This document shows positions 1 to 9,405 of a stretch of DNA of 64,000 nucleotides, one piece after another. Position numbers and translations under genes: made by a program. The number at the start of each line of letters is the position of its first letter. Position 1 is the stretch's first letter. The notes under the pieces are model-generated. The model ran no database searches. It was not told the origin of the DNA and saw nothing but the letters and a program-made list of their open reading frames with translations. Source of the stretch: Reinekea marina (GTDB lineage: Bacteria > Pseudomonadota > Gammaproteobacteria > Pseudomonadales > Natronospirillaceae); the NCBI RefSeq assembly GCF_030409715.1, contig NZ_JAUFQI010000001.1, forward strand, positions 3,447,272 to 3,511,271, given 5' to 3'.

Positions 1-713
1 AGGGATTTCAAGTATTTACCGCTGAAAATGGCAAAAACGCACTCGACATACTTAATAGTGAAAGCGACATCAGCGTGGTCATTTCTGACCAGCGAATGCC
101 GGTGATGACGGGGGCTGATCTGTTTAAGCAAATGCAACTCGATCACCCACTGGTGAAACGAGTATTGCTCACAGGTTACACTGAAATGGAGACGTTGCGA
201 AAAGCCATCAACCAAGGGTCCATATTTAGATTATTGCTAAAACCCTGGGATGACAGTGAGCTCATAAATTGCATCCAAGAAGCCGTTGCTGCCTTCAATT
301 TAGAACGTGAGAACAGATCGATCAAAGAAAAATTAACCAAGCTCAATATAAATTTAGAGCGATCGGTAGATCAGAAAAATCGTGAATTGAGTATGAATAT
401 TCATTCACTAGAGCGCTATGAGTTAATTATTTCTCAATTACCTATCGGAATAATTTGCCTTAGCGATGAAGGGATGATCGTGCTCGCCAATAAGCAATTT
501 TACCATGACTTTAACATTGACCATGCTATTGAAGGCTTACCGTTCAATAGAATTCTACCAGCTGAGATGAACAACCTTATAGAGAATTTTGAAGACGGTC
601 GCCACCACACTATTGAAACAGACACCGCCAAATTTGATGTCACCTCTAACTTTTTACGAGACAATAACCATGTATTTGGGAAAACGCTCTCAATAAGGGT
701 TTTAACTAAATGA
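1..713 (+). CDS. Response regulator receiver protein with C-terminal PAS-like region (5' partial)
   Basis: The frame is open to the left edge, so the REC domain lacks its first strands; the GTG at 75 is an internal valine codon, not the start. Visible are the phospho-acceptor strand VVISDQRMP, the conserved T in LLTGYT and the lysine in LKPWDD. A coiled-coil linker follows (about residues 85-130 of the visible part), then a PAS-like segment beginning ISQLPIGIICLSDEG. The stop overlaps the next ATG by 4 bp (ATGA), so it is the first visible gene of a four-gene operon. By family it receives phosphate from a histidine kinase; the output is unknown. Confidence 0.85.
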   Translation, partial: GFQVFTAENGKNALDILNSESDISVVISDQRMPVMTGADLFKQMQLDHPLVKRVLLTGYTEMETLRKAINQGSIFRLLLKPWDDSELINCIQEAVAAFNLERENRSIKEKLTKLNINLERSVDQKNRELSMNIHSLERYELIISQLPIGIICLSDEGMIVLANKQFYHDFNIDHAIEGLPFNRILPAEMNNLIENFEDGRHHTIETDTAKFDVTSNFLRDNNHVFGKTLSIRVLTK

Positions 714-1000
714 ATATACAGATTACGGAAGCCGTAGGCCGAACCACATCTTTGGCCATTGTGAACAGTCGCGGGGCGGTTTTAATTCCAGCCGGTTTTG
801 AGTTGTCTGAAAAAGTTATTGAAGCCTTAATTAAGCAAGGGATTGAATCGGTAGAAGTTTTAGAAAGCAATGAAAACGACGTCATTGCAGAAATCATGCA
901 AAAAAAGATTGATCGAATTGAACACCTTTTTTATCCATACGATTCACTAAAAATGAATGAGCTAAAAACATGCTTGATCAATCAAACCCTGAACTCTTAG
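710..1000 (+). CDS. Small protein resembling the N-terminal module of HD-GYP proteins
   Basis: A 96-aa protein whose ATG overlaps the preceding stop and whose 3' end overlaps the HDOD gene by 31 bp, so translation is almost certainly coupled. The stretch GAVLIPAGFELSEKVIEAL followed by GIESVEV resembles the small beta-rich module often fused ahead of HD-GYP or HDOD domains. Here it is a separate gene. There is no signal peptide, membrane segment or catalytic motif. By position it probably acts with the neighbouring REC, HDOD and HD-GYP-like proteins. No precise function can be given. Confidence 0.7.
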   Translation: MNIQITEAVGRTTSLAIVNSRGAVLIPAGFELSEKVIEALIKQGIESVEVLESNENDVIAEIMQKKIDRIEHLFYPYDSLKMNELKTCLINQTLNS

Positions 1001-1743
1001 AGTGGCTAACGAGCCTTGAAAAGCTCGATCAAACTAAAATCATAAGCTCTGAAACCCAGAAGCTACTAGATGAACTCGGCAGTGAAGATTTAAACATTGC
1101 TCGAGTGAGCCAGCTGCTTGAGTCCGAGCCCATTCTTTGTGCCAGAATTTTGATGATTGCCAACAGTCCATTTTTTGGTTTTGCCCGACAAATTGACCGC
1201 ATTGAAGAAGCCGTCGTCATCATCGGCAGTAAAACACTGACCTCATTGATTTACACCAGTACACTGCTAAAAAGCACCAGTAACCCTTCTGTATTGCCTT
1301 ATGCAAAGCATTCGCTGACCACAGCCTTGTTCGGCAAAGCGCTGGCTGAAGCTACTAACGAAGACAAAGACCAAGCTTACTTAGGCGGCTTGTTGCATCT
1401 ACTACCGGTTATTGCCAACTATCACCCGAAATTAGAAGGCCAGCTCAGCAATGAATTATTGCAGGCGGCGGCTTCCACCTTATTGGTAAAAATAGGCATG
1501 CCAGAGTCGACATGCCACAATATAACCAACTTATACAGTGACAACCCCAACAATAGCCAATCTAAAATATTGAAATTGGCTAACGCCATGGCGATTATTC
1601 TTACCACTGAGGATTGTCCATTCTCATCGATTCCCAATTTAGAAACATTGCTTTCTGAGTTATCCATTAAGCCTTCTGAGCTGGCGACTATGTGTGCCCG
1701 CGTTGAATCAGAACAGCACAGTTTATTCAGGTTACTAGGTTAA
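970..1743 (+). CDS. HDOD domain protein
   Basis: A 257-aa soluble protein with an HDOD domain over roughly residues 20-210. Typical features are an ILCARILMIANSPFFG segment, the IDRIEEAVVIIG helix and GGLLHLLPVI. HDOD proteins are non-catalytic relatives of HD phosphohydrolases and act as scaffolds in two-component and c-di-GMP signalling. The start lies inside the preceding gene (31-bp overlap), and the next gene begins 3 bp after the stop, a tight operon. The HD metal residues are not evident, as is normal for HDOD. Confidence 0.85.
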   Translation: MLDQSNPELLEWLTSLEKLDQTKIISSETQKLLDELGSEDLNIARVSQLLESEPILCARILMIANSPFFGFARQIDRIEEAVVIIGSKTLTSLIYTSTLLKSTSNPSVLPYAKHSLTTALFGKALAEATNEDKDQAYLGGLLHLLPVIANYHPKLEGQLSNELLQAAASTLLVKIGMPESTCHNITNLYSDNPNNSQSKILKLANAMAIILTTEDCPFSSIPNLETLLSELSIKPSELATMCARVESEQHSLFRLLG

Positions 1744-1746
1744 AAT

Positions 1747-3078
1747 ATGACGGAAATTTCGAGTGATCAAATAAAAATATTATTTGTAGACGATGAAGAA
1801 AACATTTTAAAAACCCTTAAACGCTTAATGAGTTTTGAGGACTACGAATGTTTTTTTGCCTCTAACGGAAAAGAAGGGTTAGAGCTACTTCAACAAACAC
1901 CCATTGATATCATTATTTCTGATATGCGTATGCCGGAAATGAATGGCGATGATTTTTTAGCCGCCGCGCGTGAGATTTGCCCAAATTCAATGCGATTTAT
2001 TTTGTCGGGTTACTCCGACTTTACCTCCATGATTAAGGCTCTGAACGAAGGCGGTGTACATCAATTTATCTCCAAGCCCTGGGATGATGAAGCCCTCCTT
2101 CAAAAAATTCACGATGCCGCTGAGTCTGTAAAAATAAGAAGCGAGCGCGATAGACTACGAGAGCTTACAGAGCGACAAGCTCAAGAGCTCAAAGATGCCA
2201 ACCAAGGTTTAGAAGCAAAAGTTAAGGCACGTACCAACGAACTGGAACAAACTTCCGACATGCTCGATTTAAGCTTTCAAGAGCTTAAAGCCAGTTATGG
2301 CGTTTTTATTGATGTGATTGCGCAGGTGCTGAGCCTTCGTTCGGTTGCGCCTAAAGATTACCTTAATGATATTGCCGATACGGCAAAAGCCTTAGCGGCC
2401 GCTAAGGGCATGAACGAAGATCAGCAAGATCATGTTTATAAAGCTGCAAAACTGCACGAGCTAGGGAAAATCAGAATACCTGAAAACATTCTAAAAAAAC
2501 CATTAACACAAATGTCAACTCAAGAGCTTAAAGAATACAAAACCTACCCAATGCAAGGTTATGCGCTGTTAGCAAGCTTGGATAACCTAGGCGAAGTTGC
2601 GAACTATATCCAGGCGCACAGCGAGCACTTTAATGGCAAAGGTTTTCCAAACCGACTCAGTGAAGGCCAAATTCCGCTCGGCTCTCGAATCATTTCGATT
2701 TGCATGTATTACTTCATGTATCGGAACGGGCTCATCGATGGCAACAGCCACGATGAAGACGAATCGGAGAAGTTTATTCGACAAAAGGCCGGTCAATGGG
2801 TCGACCCTGATTTAGTGGAAGCATTTTTAGAATGTGCGGAAGAAGAGTTAGCCAAAAAAGGTCAGTTTGAAAGCCGTATCGCACTGTCACAAGCTCAACC
2901 AGGCATAGTGTTATCGCGTGATTTATTTAACGTACGTGGTGTCATCATGCTAACGAAAGGCACCATGGTTACGCTGAAAACATTGGAAAAACTCAGATAC
3001 ATCGCTGAGAAGGACTCCACCGACTACACACTCTATATTGAAGTCACGAATACGTTACCAACAGAAGGTGACGCTTAG
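1747..3078 (+). CDS. Response regulator with degenerate HD-GYP domain
   Basis: A 443-aa protein. The N-terminal REC domain (about 8-125) has the DD pair at 15-16, phospho-acceptor D59 and the KPWDD lysine. A coiled coil follows (135-180), then an HD-GYP-type domain (185-370). The canonical HD pair is HE (LHELGK, H237-E238) and the GYP signature is GFP (FNGKGFP, ending at P301). Canonical HD-GYP domains hydrolyse c-di-GMP; the changed metal ligand suggests altered or lost activity, which is inference. It is the last gene of the operon and is followed by a hairpin. Confidence 0.88.
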   Translation: MTEISSDQIKILFVDDEENILKTLKRLMSFEDYECFFASNGKEGLELLQQTPIDIIISDMRMPEMNGDDFLAAAREICPNSMRFILSGYSDFTSMIKALNEGGVHQFISKPWDDEALLQKIHDAAESVKIRSERDRLRELTERQAQELKDANQGLEAKVKARTNELEQTSDMLDLSFQELKASYGVFIDVIAQVLSLRSVAPKDYLNDIADTAKALAAAKGMNEDQQDHVYKAAKLHELGKIRIPENILKKPLTQMSTQELKEYKTYPMQGYALLASLDNLGEVANYIQAHSEHFNGKGFPNRLSEGQIPLGSRIISICMYYFMYRNGLIDGNSHDEDESEKFIRQKAGQWVDPDLVEAFLECAEEELAKKGQFESRIALSQAQPGIVLSRDLFNVRGVIMLTKGTMVTLKTLEKLRYIAEKDSTDYTLYIEVTNTLPTEGDA

Positions 3079-3088
3079 TTTTTGTTTA

Positions 3089-3120
3089 AGACTCATGCAC
3101 AATTAGAAGTGCATGAGTCT
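3089..3120. terminator. Inverted repeat between convergent genes
   Basis: A perfect 12-bp stem (AGACTCATGCAC and its complement) around an 8-nt loop sits between the convergent HD-GYP-like gene and the E2 gene. The plus side is followed by ATTTTG, a weak U-tract. It probably terminates both operons. Confidence 0.6.
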
Positions 3121-3129
3121 ATTTTGAGA

Positions 3130-4356
3130 TTACTTTAATGTCATCATCATTGTCATTGGTGATTCTAAGAATTGCTTCCAGCGATTATTAAAGCGAGCAA
3201 TGGTGCCACCATCGAGTACACGGTGATCGCCCGACCAGCTGGTTTGAATGATCTCTCGTGCCACGACTTGACCGCTGCTGTCAAAGCGAGGCAATGACTG
3301 TATTCGGCCAATGCCAACAATAGCGACTTCAGGCGCATTGACAATGGGAGTTGTCACCGTGCCACCAATAGACCCAATGTTCGAAATAGTTACCGTGCCG
3401 CCTTTTAAATCGGCTGGCGATAAACGGCCCGCGCGCCCGGCTTTTGTCAGCCGCTTAATTTCGGCTGATACTTCCGCTAACGACATCCGATTCACGCCTT
3501 TAATATTTGGCACCATTAACCCCATTGGGGAATCGACTGCCATGCCAATGTTATGATCAGAGAACTGGTGTATCTCTGTTCCAGCATCATTTACATGGCT
3601 GTTAATGATCGGAAATTCTTTCAGCGCCAGCGATAAACTTTTTACTAAAATGGCCATCAAGGTTAACTTTTGCTCACTGTCTTCCGATGCCTCATTCAAG
3701 GTACGACGCATTTCGTTGGCGGCGGTAATATCCACTTCTTCAGCAAAGGTGAAATGCGGAATGGTGGAGACACTGTGCAACATTTGTTTTGCCATCGCCG
3801 CACGAATGCCTTTAATAGGAATAATATCTACGGCCGATTCAGCTGCGGGCGTTGCGTTGGCAGAGACAGCTGGCTGGCCGCCTTCGACAAAGTTAAGCAT
3901 ATCTTCTTTTAGCACTCGGCCATTTGGCCCTGTGCCTGGAACCTGCGCAATGTCGACATCTTGCTCTCTAGCAATGCGCCTTACCGCAGGCGTAGCCAAT
4001 ACTTTACGGCTGGTGCTTGGTTCAGTTTTTAAGCTTTGCGTTACGGCTTCTACTTTGCTTGGCTTGGTCTCTTGCTTTTCTTCAGCCGCAGGTTCTGCTT
4101 CGGTACTACCGGCTGAAGCAGATAACTCTATTTGGAACAATGGCGCATGCACTTTAGCAATCTCACCTTCTTTCACATAGTGTTTTACTAAAACGCCAGC
4201 GTGCTTGGCAGGAATCTGCACCAACGCTTTATCGGTTTGAACATCGGCAATGGCCTGATCTTCTTCGATCACATCGCCTTCTTGTGCTAACCATTCAACC
4301 AGCTCACACTCCACAATGCCTTCGCCGATATCCGGTAAAATAAAATCTTCTTTCAT
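3130..4356 (-). CDS. bkdB: Branched-chain 2-oxoacid dehydrogenase E2 (dihydrolipoamide acyltransferase)
   Basis: 408 aa. An N-terminal lipoyl domain (1-75) carries the lipoylated lysine in QTDKA (K43). An Ala/Glu-rich linker leads to the E1/E3-binding domain (about 118-155, [16 protein letters not shown]) and a C-terminal acyltransferase domain with the catalytic DHRVLDGG near residue 378. It transfers branched acyl groups from E1 to CoA. It lies 10 bp downstream of the E1-beta gene. The neighbouring acyl-CoA dehydrogenase and hydratase favour the branched-chain complex over pyruvate dehydrogenase. No E3 gene is present here, so a shared lipoamide dehydrogenase elsewhere is likely. Confidence 0.9.
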   Translation of the reverse strand: MKEDFILPDIGEGIVECELVEWLAQEGDVIEEDQAIADVQTDKALVQIPAKHAGVLVKHYVKEGEIAKVHAPLFQIELSASAGSTEAEPAAEEKQETKPSKVEAVTQSLKTEPSTSRKVLATPAVRRIAREQDVDIAQVPGTGPNGRVLKEDMLNFVEGGQPAVSANATPAAESAVDIIPIKGIRAAMAKQMLHSVSTIPHFTFAEEVDITAANEMRRTLNEASEDSEQKLTLMAILVKSLSLALKEFPIINSHVNDAGTEIHQFSDHNIGMAVDSPMGLMVPNIKGVNRMSLAEVSAEIKRLTKAGRAGRLSPADLKGGTVTISNIGSIGGTVTTPIVNAPEVAIVGIGRIQSLPRFDSSGQVVAREIIQTSWSGDHRVLDGGTIARFNNRWKQFLESPMTMMMTLK

Positions 4357-4366
4357 GGTCGGCTCC

Positions 4367-5344
4367 TTAATAATTCATGCTGTGTTTAATGGCTTCAAAT
4401 ACTTTACTGGCATCAGGAATGTATTCGGCTTCATGCGATAACGGGTAAGGGACATCCATTCCGCACACGCGTAATATTGGCGACTCTAAGTGCAAGAATG
4501 CATGTTCTTGAACCGTCGCAGCCACTTCAGCACCAAAACCATTTGTCAGGGTCGCTTCGTGGGAAATGATCAGTCGGCCAGTCTTTTTCACTGAGTTAAC
4601 GATGGTCTCGACATCCCAAGGTACAATGGTTCTTAAATCGACCACTTCACAAGAGATGCCCTCTTCTTGCGCTAGCTTGGCGGCTTCAGTAATGATCTCC
4701 ATCTGAGCACCCCAGGCTAACAAGGTGATGTCAGTACCTTCTTCAACGACCTCAGCCACACCCAAAGGAATTTCATAATCTTCTTCGGGTACTTCACCTA
4801 CAGAGGCGCGATACAAGCGTTTCGGCTCAAAGAAAATTACAGGATTATCGTCTCGAATAGAGGCCAACAATAAACCTTTTGCTTGATGAGGATTGCGAGG
4901 CACCACAACTTTTAAGCCTGGCGTATGGGCGAAATAGGCCTCGGGCGATTGTGAGTGATAATGCCCACCATGAATGCCACCACCGTATGGTGTTCTAACG
5001 GTAAGACCACCAACATTAAATTCATTACCACTGCGGTAACGAAATTTAGCCGTTTCATTAACGATCTGATCAAAGGCTGGGAATATGTAATCGGCGAATT
5101 GGATTTCTGCAACGGCTTTAAATCCGTTGGCTGCCATGCCATTGGCAAACCCTAAAATGCCTTGCTCCACTAATGGAGTGTTAAACACGCGATCTTTGCC
5201 AAACTTTTCTTGCAAGTGGCTGGTTGCTCTGAAAACGCCGCCAAAGTGGCCGACATCTTCACCAAAACAAACGCACTTTTCGTCTTCACGCATGGCCGTT
5301 TCTAAAGCGCTGTTTACGGCCTGAAGGAGATTGATTTTACTCAT
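4367..5344 (-). CDS. bkdA2: 2-oxoisovalerate dehydrogenase E1 subunit beta
   Basis: 325 aa, typical for E1-beta. It shows the CFGEDVG and [12 protein letters not shown] stretches, then [21 protein letters not shown] with the conserved histidines near the thiamine diphosphate site. The transketolase C-terminal part (about 190-325) contains [12 protein letters not shown] and HEA. With E1-alpha it decarboxylates branched-chain 2-oxoacids and acylates the E2 lipoyl group. Its ATG overlaps the E1-alpha stop by 4 bp, implying coupled, equimolar synthesis. Confidence 0.92.
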   Translation of the reverse strand: MSKINLLQAVNSALETAMREDEKCVCFGEDVGHFGGVFRATSHLQEKFGKDRVFNTPLVEQGILGFANGMAANGFKAVAEIQFADYIFPAFDQIVNETAKFRYRSGNEFNVGGLTVRTPYGGGIHGGHYHSQSPEAYFAHTPGLKVVVPRNPHQAKGLLLASIRDDNPVIFFEPKRLYRASVGEVPEEDYEIPLGVAEVVEEGTDITLLAWGAQMEIITEAAKLAQEEGISCEVVDLRTIVPWDVETIVNSVKKTGRLIISHEATLTNGFGAEVAATVQEHAFLHLESPILRVCGMDVPYPLSHEAEYIPDASKVFEAIKHSMNY

Positions 5345-6507
5345 GAGTCTAACCTCCCAGAAGTTTTCGGATAAGCCGACGGGTACTTTCTAATGTGTGA
5401 TTTAAGATCGGCCAACTGGCTTTCTAAAATAGCTGAAGGTTCATCAAATACGTCGGTGATGATGTCATCAATTTTATTCACTGGACGTTTTTCAGCTTCT
5501 TTCATTTGCGCAAGAATTTCTTCGCGGTATTCGGCATAGAGCGCGTTTTCTTGCTCATCGTCCCACCAGCCTTTTTTGGTCAGCCAATGCTTATAGCGTA
5601 AAACTGGGTCTTTAGTGGCCCATTTAGCTTCTTCTTCTTTTGAGCGATAACCAGTAGGATCATCTGACGTAGAATGCGCACCTAAGCGATAACTCATGGC
5701 TTCGATTAACACAGGCGCATTGTGCTCGATGGCATACTCACGAGCGACTCGTGTGGCCTCATAAACTGCGAGCAAATCGTTACCATCTATACGAATGGTT
5801 TTTATCCCATAACCTACGCCTCGGCTTGCAATGCCGTCGCCAATGTATTGTTCTGAGGCAGGGGTTGAAATGGCATAACCATTATTTCGACAGAAGAATA
5901 TGGTTGGGCATTTAAGTACGGCCGCCATGTTTAAGCCAGCATGAAAATCACCTTCACTTGCGGCGCCTTCACCAAAGTAACAAATAGTACAGGCTTTGTT
6001 ACCTTCTAATTTTTGACTGTAGGCGTATCCCGAGGCTTGCGGAATTTGCGTACCCAAAGGTGAGGAGATGGTCATGTAGTTCAATTCGCTAGAACCATAA
6101 TGAATAGGCATCTGACGACCTTTACCCAGATCGCGCTCATTTGAAAAACACTGATCCATGAACTGCTCGGTACTAAAGCCACGATAACGCAAGGTGCCCT
6201 GCTCACGATATTGAGCAAACACCATATCTTTGGCTTCTAACGCTGCTGCCGAACCAATCGACGCGGCTTCTTCACCTAAGCAAGGCATATAGAATGAAAT
6301 ACGACCTTGACGTTGGGCGCTGACCATTCGTTCGTCAAACACCCGAATAAAGGCCAGGTCGCGATATATTTTAAGTGCAAATTCTTTCGACATCTCAGGT
6401 TCGACAGCCTTGGGGTACAAGGTGCCATCTTGCTTCAACACTTTAAAGATGGGTATTTCTAAAGCGTCGCCTGAGATAAATGTAGGTTTATGAATGGTCT
6501 TACTCAT
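5341..6507 (-). CDS. bkdA1: 2-oxoisovalerate dehydrogenase E1 subunit alpha
   Basis: 388 aa. The thiamine diphosphate-binding region is [15 protein letters not shown] followed by CRNNGYAIS (about 180-225). [16 protein letters not shown] is the phosphorylation-loop-like segment conserved in E1-alpha. [13 protein letters not shown] matches branched-chain rather than pyruvate E1. The start is well supported by a GAGGAGG ribosome-binding site just upstream. The 145-bp gap to the hydratase gene upstream is AT-rich and could hold a separate promoter. Confidence 0.92.
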   Translation of the reverse strand: MSKTIHKPTFISGDALEIPIFKVLKQDGTLYPKAVEPEMSKEFALKIYRDLAFIRVFDERMVSAQRQGRISFYMPCLGEEAASIGSAAALEAKDMVFAQYREQGTLRYRGFSTEQFMDQCFSNERDLGKGRQMPIHYGSSELNYMTISSPLGTQIPQASGYAYSQKLEGNKACTICYFGEGAASEGDFHAGLNMAAVLKCPTIFFCRNNGYAISTPASEQYIGDGIASRGVGYGIKTIRIDGNDLLAVYEATRVAREYAIEHNAPVLIEAMSYRLGAHSTSDDPTGYRSKEEEAKWATKDPVLRYKHWLTKKGWWDDEQENALYAEYREEILAQMKEAEKRPVNKIDDIITDVFDEPSAILESQLADLKSHIRKYPSAYPKTSGRLDS

Positions 6508-6652
6508 AAAAACCTCCTCTCGTGTTATTTTAATTAGACGTGGTTAGCCCAAGAATCATTCTGATAAACTTAGACAGCCTTTTTCGAACTGAACTTGTGT
6601 TACTTTTTATTATTATTTTCATTTTTAATATTTTAATTTTAGTTTGGCGCTT

Positions 6653-7432
6653 TTAATTTAAGAACCAATTAGGTTTTCGTTTTTCAAGAAAAGCACTCAA
6701 CCCTTCTTGGCCTTCATCTGAAACACGTTGATTAGCAATTCGCCAAGCTAAGTTTTCCATCAATGTTTCATCTATCGTTCGAGTGCTGACATCTCGAACC
6801 AGCTTTTTAATTTTTCGATGCGAATTTGGTCCGCCGGCACACAAGTGATTCTCGAGCGTTGAAAGCGTTTCATCGATTTCATCAGAAGCAACTACCTCGT
6901 GTACGAGCCCCAAGCTTAGCGCTTTTTCGGCACTGAAACGTTCACCTGTTAGCATATAACGTTTAGCTTGTCTGGCGCCCAATGCCTTGACGACAAATGG
7001 GGAAATAGTGGCCGGGCTTAATCCTAACCGTGTTTCAGACAACGCGAAAAAGGTTTGCTGTTCAGCAATAACTATGTCGGCACAGGCGGTTAAACCAACA
7101 CCGCCACCCATTACAGCCCCATGAACAATGGCAATAACAGGCTTTCGACAATGCGCGAGATTAAACATGAGATCGGCCAATTGCTTCGCATCGGCTACGT
7201 TGTCTTCCATGCTGACAGCTTTCATGCCCTTCATCCAATTCAAATCGGCACCGGCACTAAAGTGCTTGCCATTTCCGCGCAAAACAATGGCACGAATATC
7301 CTCTGAATCTTGAGCGTTCTCTATGTGCCCATTCAACGTGTTGATTAACTCGTTATTAAAAGCATTAGAAACGTCTGGTCTGTTCAGACGTAAGGTTAAA
7401 ATGTGATTTTCTAGTTCGGCTATTACGGTCAT
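6653..7432 (-). CDS. Enoyl-CoA hydratase/isomerase, methylglutaconyl-CoA hydratase-like
   Basis: A 259-aa crotonase. The oxyanion-hole segments are GKHFSAGADLNWMKGM and VHGAVMGGGVGLTACADI, and ALSETRLGLSPATISPFV matches the LiuC (methylglutaconyl-CoA hydratase) subgroup. It hydrates an enoyl-CoA intermediate of branched-chain amino acid breakdown. It starts 13 bp after the acyl-CoA dehydrogenase stop. The liuB/liuD carboxylase genes usually beside liuC are absent, so a general short-chain enoyl-CoA hydratase role is also possible. Confidence 0.8.
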   Translation of the reverse strand: MTVIAELENHILTLRLNRPDVSNAFNNELINTLNGHIENAQDSEDIRAIVLRGNGKHFSAGADLNWMKGMKAVSMEDNVADAKQLADLMFNLAHCRKPVIAIVHGAVMGGGVGLTACADIVIAEQQTFFALSETRLGLSPATISPFVVKALGARQAKRYMLTGERFSAEKALSLGLVHEVVASDEIDETLSTLENHLCAGGPNSHRKIKKLVRDVSTRTIDETLMENLAWRIANQRVSDEGQEGLSAFLEKRKPNWFLN

Positions 7433-7445
7433 TGAGACTTACCTA

Positions 7446-8591
7446 TTAACTGAATCGTTTTTCAATGTCGCGCGCAATGATCATTTTTTGGATGTCACTG
7501 GTGCCTTCATAAATTTTTGCCACACGAACATCTCGATAAATTTGTTCTAATGGGAAGTCATTTAGGTAACCGTAACCACCTAACACTTGCATGGCCTCTG
7601 AAACGACCGATTCCGCCATTTCACTGGCCATCAGTTTGGCCATCGCCGCTTCTCTCAGTGCGGCTTCACCTCGATCTTTTTTACATGCCGCCAACCAAAC
7701 CAACTGTCGCGCTGCTTCTATTTTGGTGTCCATATCGGCCAATCTAAACGCAATGGCCTGATGTTCCATTAACGGCTTATCAAAACTTTGTCGTTCAAGG
7801 GCGTAGTTTGCAGCAATATCAAAGGCGGCTTGAGCCATGCCGACACATTGTGCCGCGATACCAATACGACCACCTTCTAAATTAGCTAAGGCAATTGCGT
7901 AGCCTTGGCCTTCCTTACCTAATAAAGCATCACTAGGTACAATTACATCGTTGAAATGCAATTGAGCCGTATCAGAGGCATGTTGACCCATTTTCTTTTC
8001 AATGTTGGTCACTTCAAACCCAGGCAGTTCAGAGGGCACTAAAAACGCACTCATGCCTTTTTTGCCTAATTCTGGGTTTGTTACGGCGAATATAATAGCA
8101 ACATCGCAGATTGAGCCATTGGTGATGAATTGCTTAGTTCCACTGATTCGCCAACCACCGTCTACTTTGGTGGCTTTGGTTTTTAACGCCGCGGCATCTG
8201 ACCCGGCTTGTGGTTCCGTTAAACAAAATGCACCCAGTTTTTCGCCAGTCGCTAATGGGGTTAGCCATTGCTCTTTCTGTTGGTCTGAGCCAAATGCATT
8301 TACTGGTCCGCAAACAACCGAATTCATAACCGAAGTCACTGTGGATAAAGCACCATCGCCTTTGGCAATTTCTTCCACCACGAGCGCTAGAGATAAATAG
8401 CCTGCGTCACTTCCACCGTAAGACTCGGGTACTAACATACCGTAAAAGCCCATTTCACCCAGCTCTCGAATGGTATCAACGGGGATTTCGCTGCTTTTGT
8501 CCCAGAGTGCACTGTTCGGTTTTAGTGCATTAATAGAAAAATCTGAGGCGGCATCACGCATCATGCGTTGAATGTCGTTTAGCTCTATCAC
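7446..8591 (-). CDS. Acyl-CoA dehydrogenase (branched short-chain type)
   Basis: 381 aa, the usual length. It contains CLTEPQAGSDAAALKTKA and the FAD-contacting WRISGTKQFITNGS. The C-terminal helices include QVLGGYGYLNDFPLEQIYRD and IYEGTSDIQ, whose glutamate is the usual catalytic base position. Beside the bkd genes the likely substrates are isobutyryl-CoA or 2-methylbutyryl-CoA (inference). It is the first gene of the catabolic operon, with a LiuR-like palindrome about 140 bp upstream of the ATG. Confidence 0.88.
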   Translation of the reverse strand: MIELNDIQRMMRDAASDFSINALKPNSALWDKSSEIPVDTIRELGEMGFYGMLVPESYGGSDAGYLSLALVVEEIAKGDGALSTVTSVMNSVVCGPVNAFGSDQQKEQWLTPLATGEKLGAFCLTEPQAGSDAAALKTKATKVDGGWRISGTKQFITNGSICDVAIIFAVTNPELGKKGMSAFLVPSELPGFEVTNIEKKMGQHASDTAQLHFNDVIVPSDALLGKEGQGYAIALANLEGGRIGIAAQCVGMAQAAFDIAANYALERQSFDKPLMEHQAIAFRLADMDTKIEAARQLVWLAACKKDRGEAALREAAMAKLMASEMAESVVSEAMQVLGGYGYLNDFPLEQIYRDVRVAKIYEGTSDIQKMIIARDIEKRFS

Positions 8592-8727
8592 AGTGACCTC
8601 TTCGGCAGTTCGCCTTGGTAAGGATAGCTTAAGTCATCCGCTCTAGGCTGTTTATACAGCTTCTTTAGACGCAGAATCCCTAAGGCTTAAATCGTTCATT
8701 TTTATTTGGGGTGTAGGCTAATTCAGG

Positions 8728-8743
8728 TTTACGTTAACGTCAA
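8728..8743 (-). promoter_or_regulatory. LiuR-like operator palindrome
   Basis: TTTACGTTAACGTCAA is a 16-bp palindrome with one mismatched pair, centred on ACGTTAACGT. It resembles boxes predicted for LiuR (MerR family), which controls branched-chain amino acid and fatty acid degradation in proteobacteria. It lies about 140 bp upstream of the acyl-CoA dehydrogenase start. The rest of 8592-8870 contains no gene that I can see. Confidence 0.5.
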
Positions 8744-8819
8744 TTCGGTGAAAATATAAATTTGTCAGTTAATGTGTACGGTTAACTCAGAAAGGCTGAT
8801 AAACAGGAGGTTACAAGCA

Positions 8820-8843
8820 GAGTGAGTGTGTGCTCACTCACTC
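8820..8843. repeat. Inverted repeat upstream of the catabolic operon
   Basis: A 9-bp perfect stem (GAGTGAGTG and its complement) with a 6-nt loop lies 27 bp beyond the DUF2750 stop on the minus strand. It lacks a clear U-tract, so it is a weak terminator at best. Confidence 0.35.
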
Positions 8844-8870
8844 GAATCGGTGTTGTAAGGCAAGCCTTAC

Positions 8871-9248
8871 TTAGAACGACATGGCATTTGATAAATCATC
8901 ATCGATATCACTTGGGTTAACCACTATGGCTTCCTCTTGGCGATTTGGGAAGACCGCGACCACAACTTGATCTTCTGTTAACCCAGGCACCCAACGAGTC
9001 TGCCATGCGTTTAAATCTATCGACTGAGGTTCACAAGCTTTCCAATCTCCATGAACCCACTGCTGCGCACATTCTTTATGAGGCCAAATAGGTAAACAAT
9101 CACCATCTTCACTGTTCAACAACACAAAGCCTTTGTTGTCGGACAGGATCCAAATTTCCTGCTGCTCAAGCGCCGTTTCGACAAGGTATTCATACCTTTC
9201 TTGTGAATCGAGTTGCTCTAGGTGCTGGTAAGGGTTTGGGTTACTCAT
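8871..9248 (-). CDS. DUF2750 family protein
   Basis: The sequence has the DUF2750 pattern: IWILSDNKGFVLLNSEDGDCLPIW, then HKECAQQWVHGDW and a C-terminal VAVFPN. The open frame starts at 9299, but the Met at 9248 (MSNPNPYQHL) is preceded at good spacing by GAAGAG, whereas the upstream candidates have none. I therefore choose 9248, giving 125 aa. It is soluble, has no catalytic motif, and its function is unknown across the family. It is divergent from the imelysin operon and shares an intergenic region with the Fur box. Confidence 0.82.
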   Translation of the reverse strand: MSNPNPYQHLEQLDSQERYEYLVETALEQQEIWILSDNKGFVLLNSEDGDCLPIWPHKECAQQWVHGDWKACEPQSIDLNAWQTRWVPGLTEDQVVVAVFPNRQEEAIVVNPSDIDDDLSNAMSF

Positions 9249-9335
9249 AAAACTCTTCATCGTTGATATTTGAGCACAGTGTGCGGTGGTGTAACGCAAA
9301 GGTCGAGGTTTTTTATGTGAATATTTACTTTGGTA

Positions 9336-9352
9336 TTGATAATCATTATCAA
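9336..9352. promoter_or_regulatory. Fur box
   Basis: TTGATAATCATTATCAA is a perfect 8-1-8 palindrome that closely matches the GATAATNATTATC core of Fur boxes. A second partial element (AATGATAACCATT) lies at about 9373-9385. It is 54 bp upstream of the imelysin gene, so iron repression of this operon is strongly suggested. Confidence 0.8.
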
Positions 9353-9405
9353 CTAATGTTTAATCGCACGCAAATGATAACCATTCCCAATAGAAGAGAG
9401 TCTCC

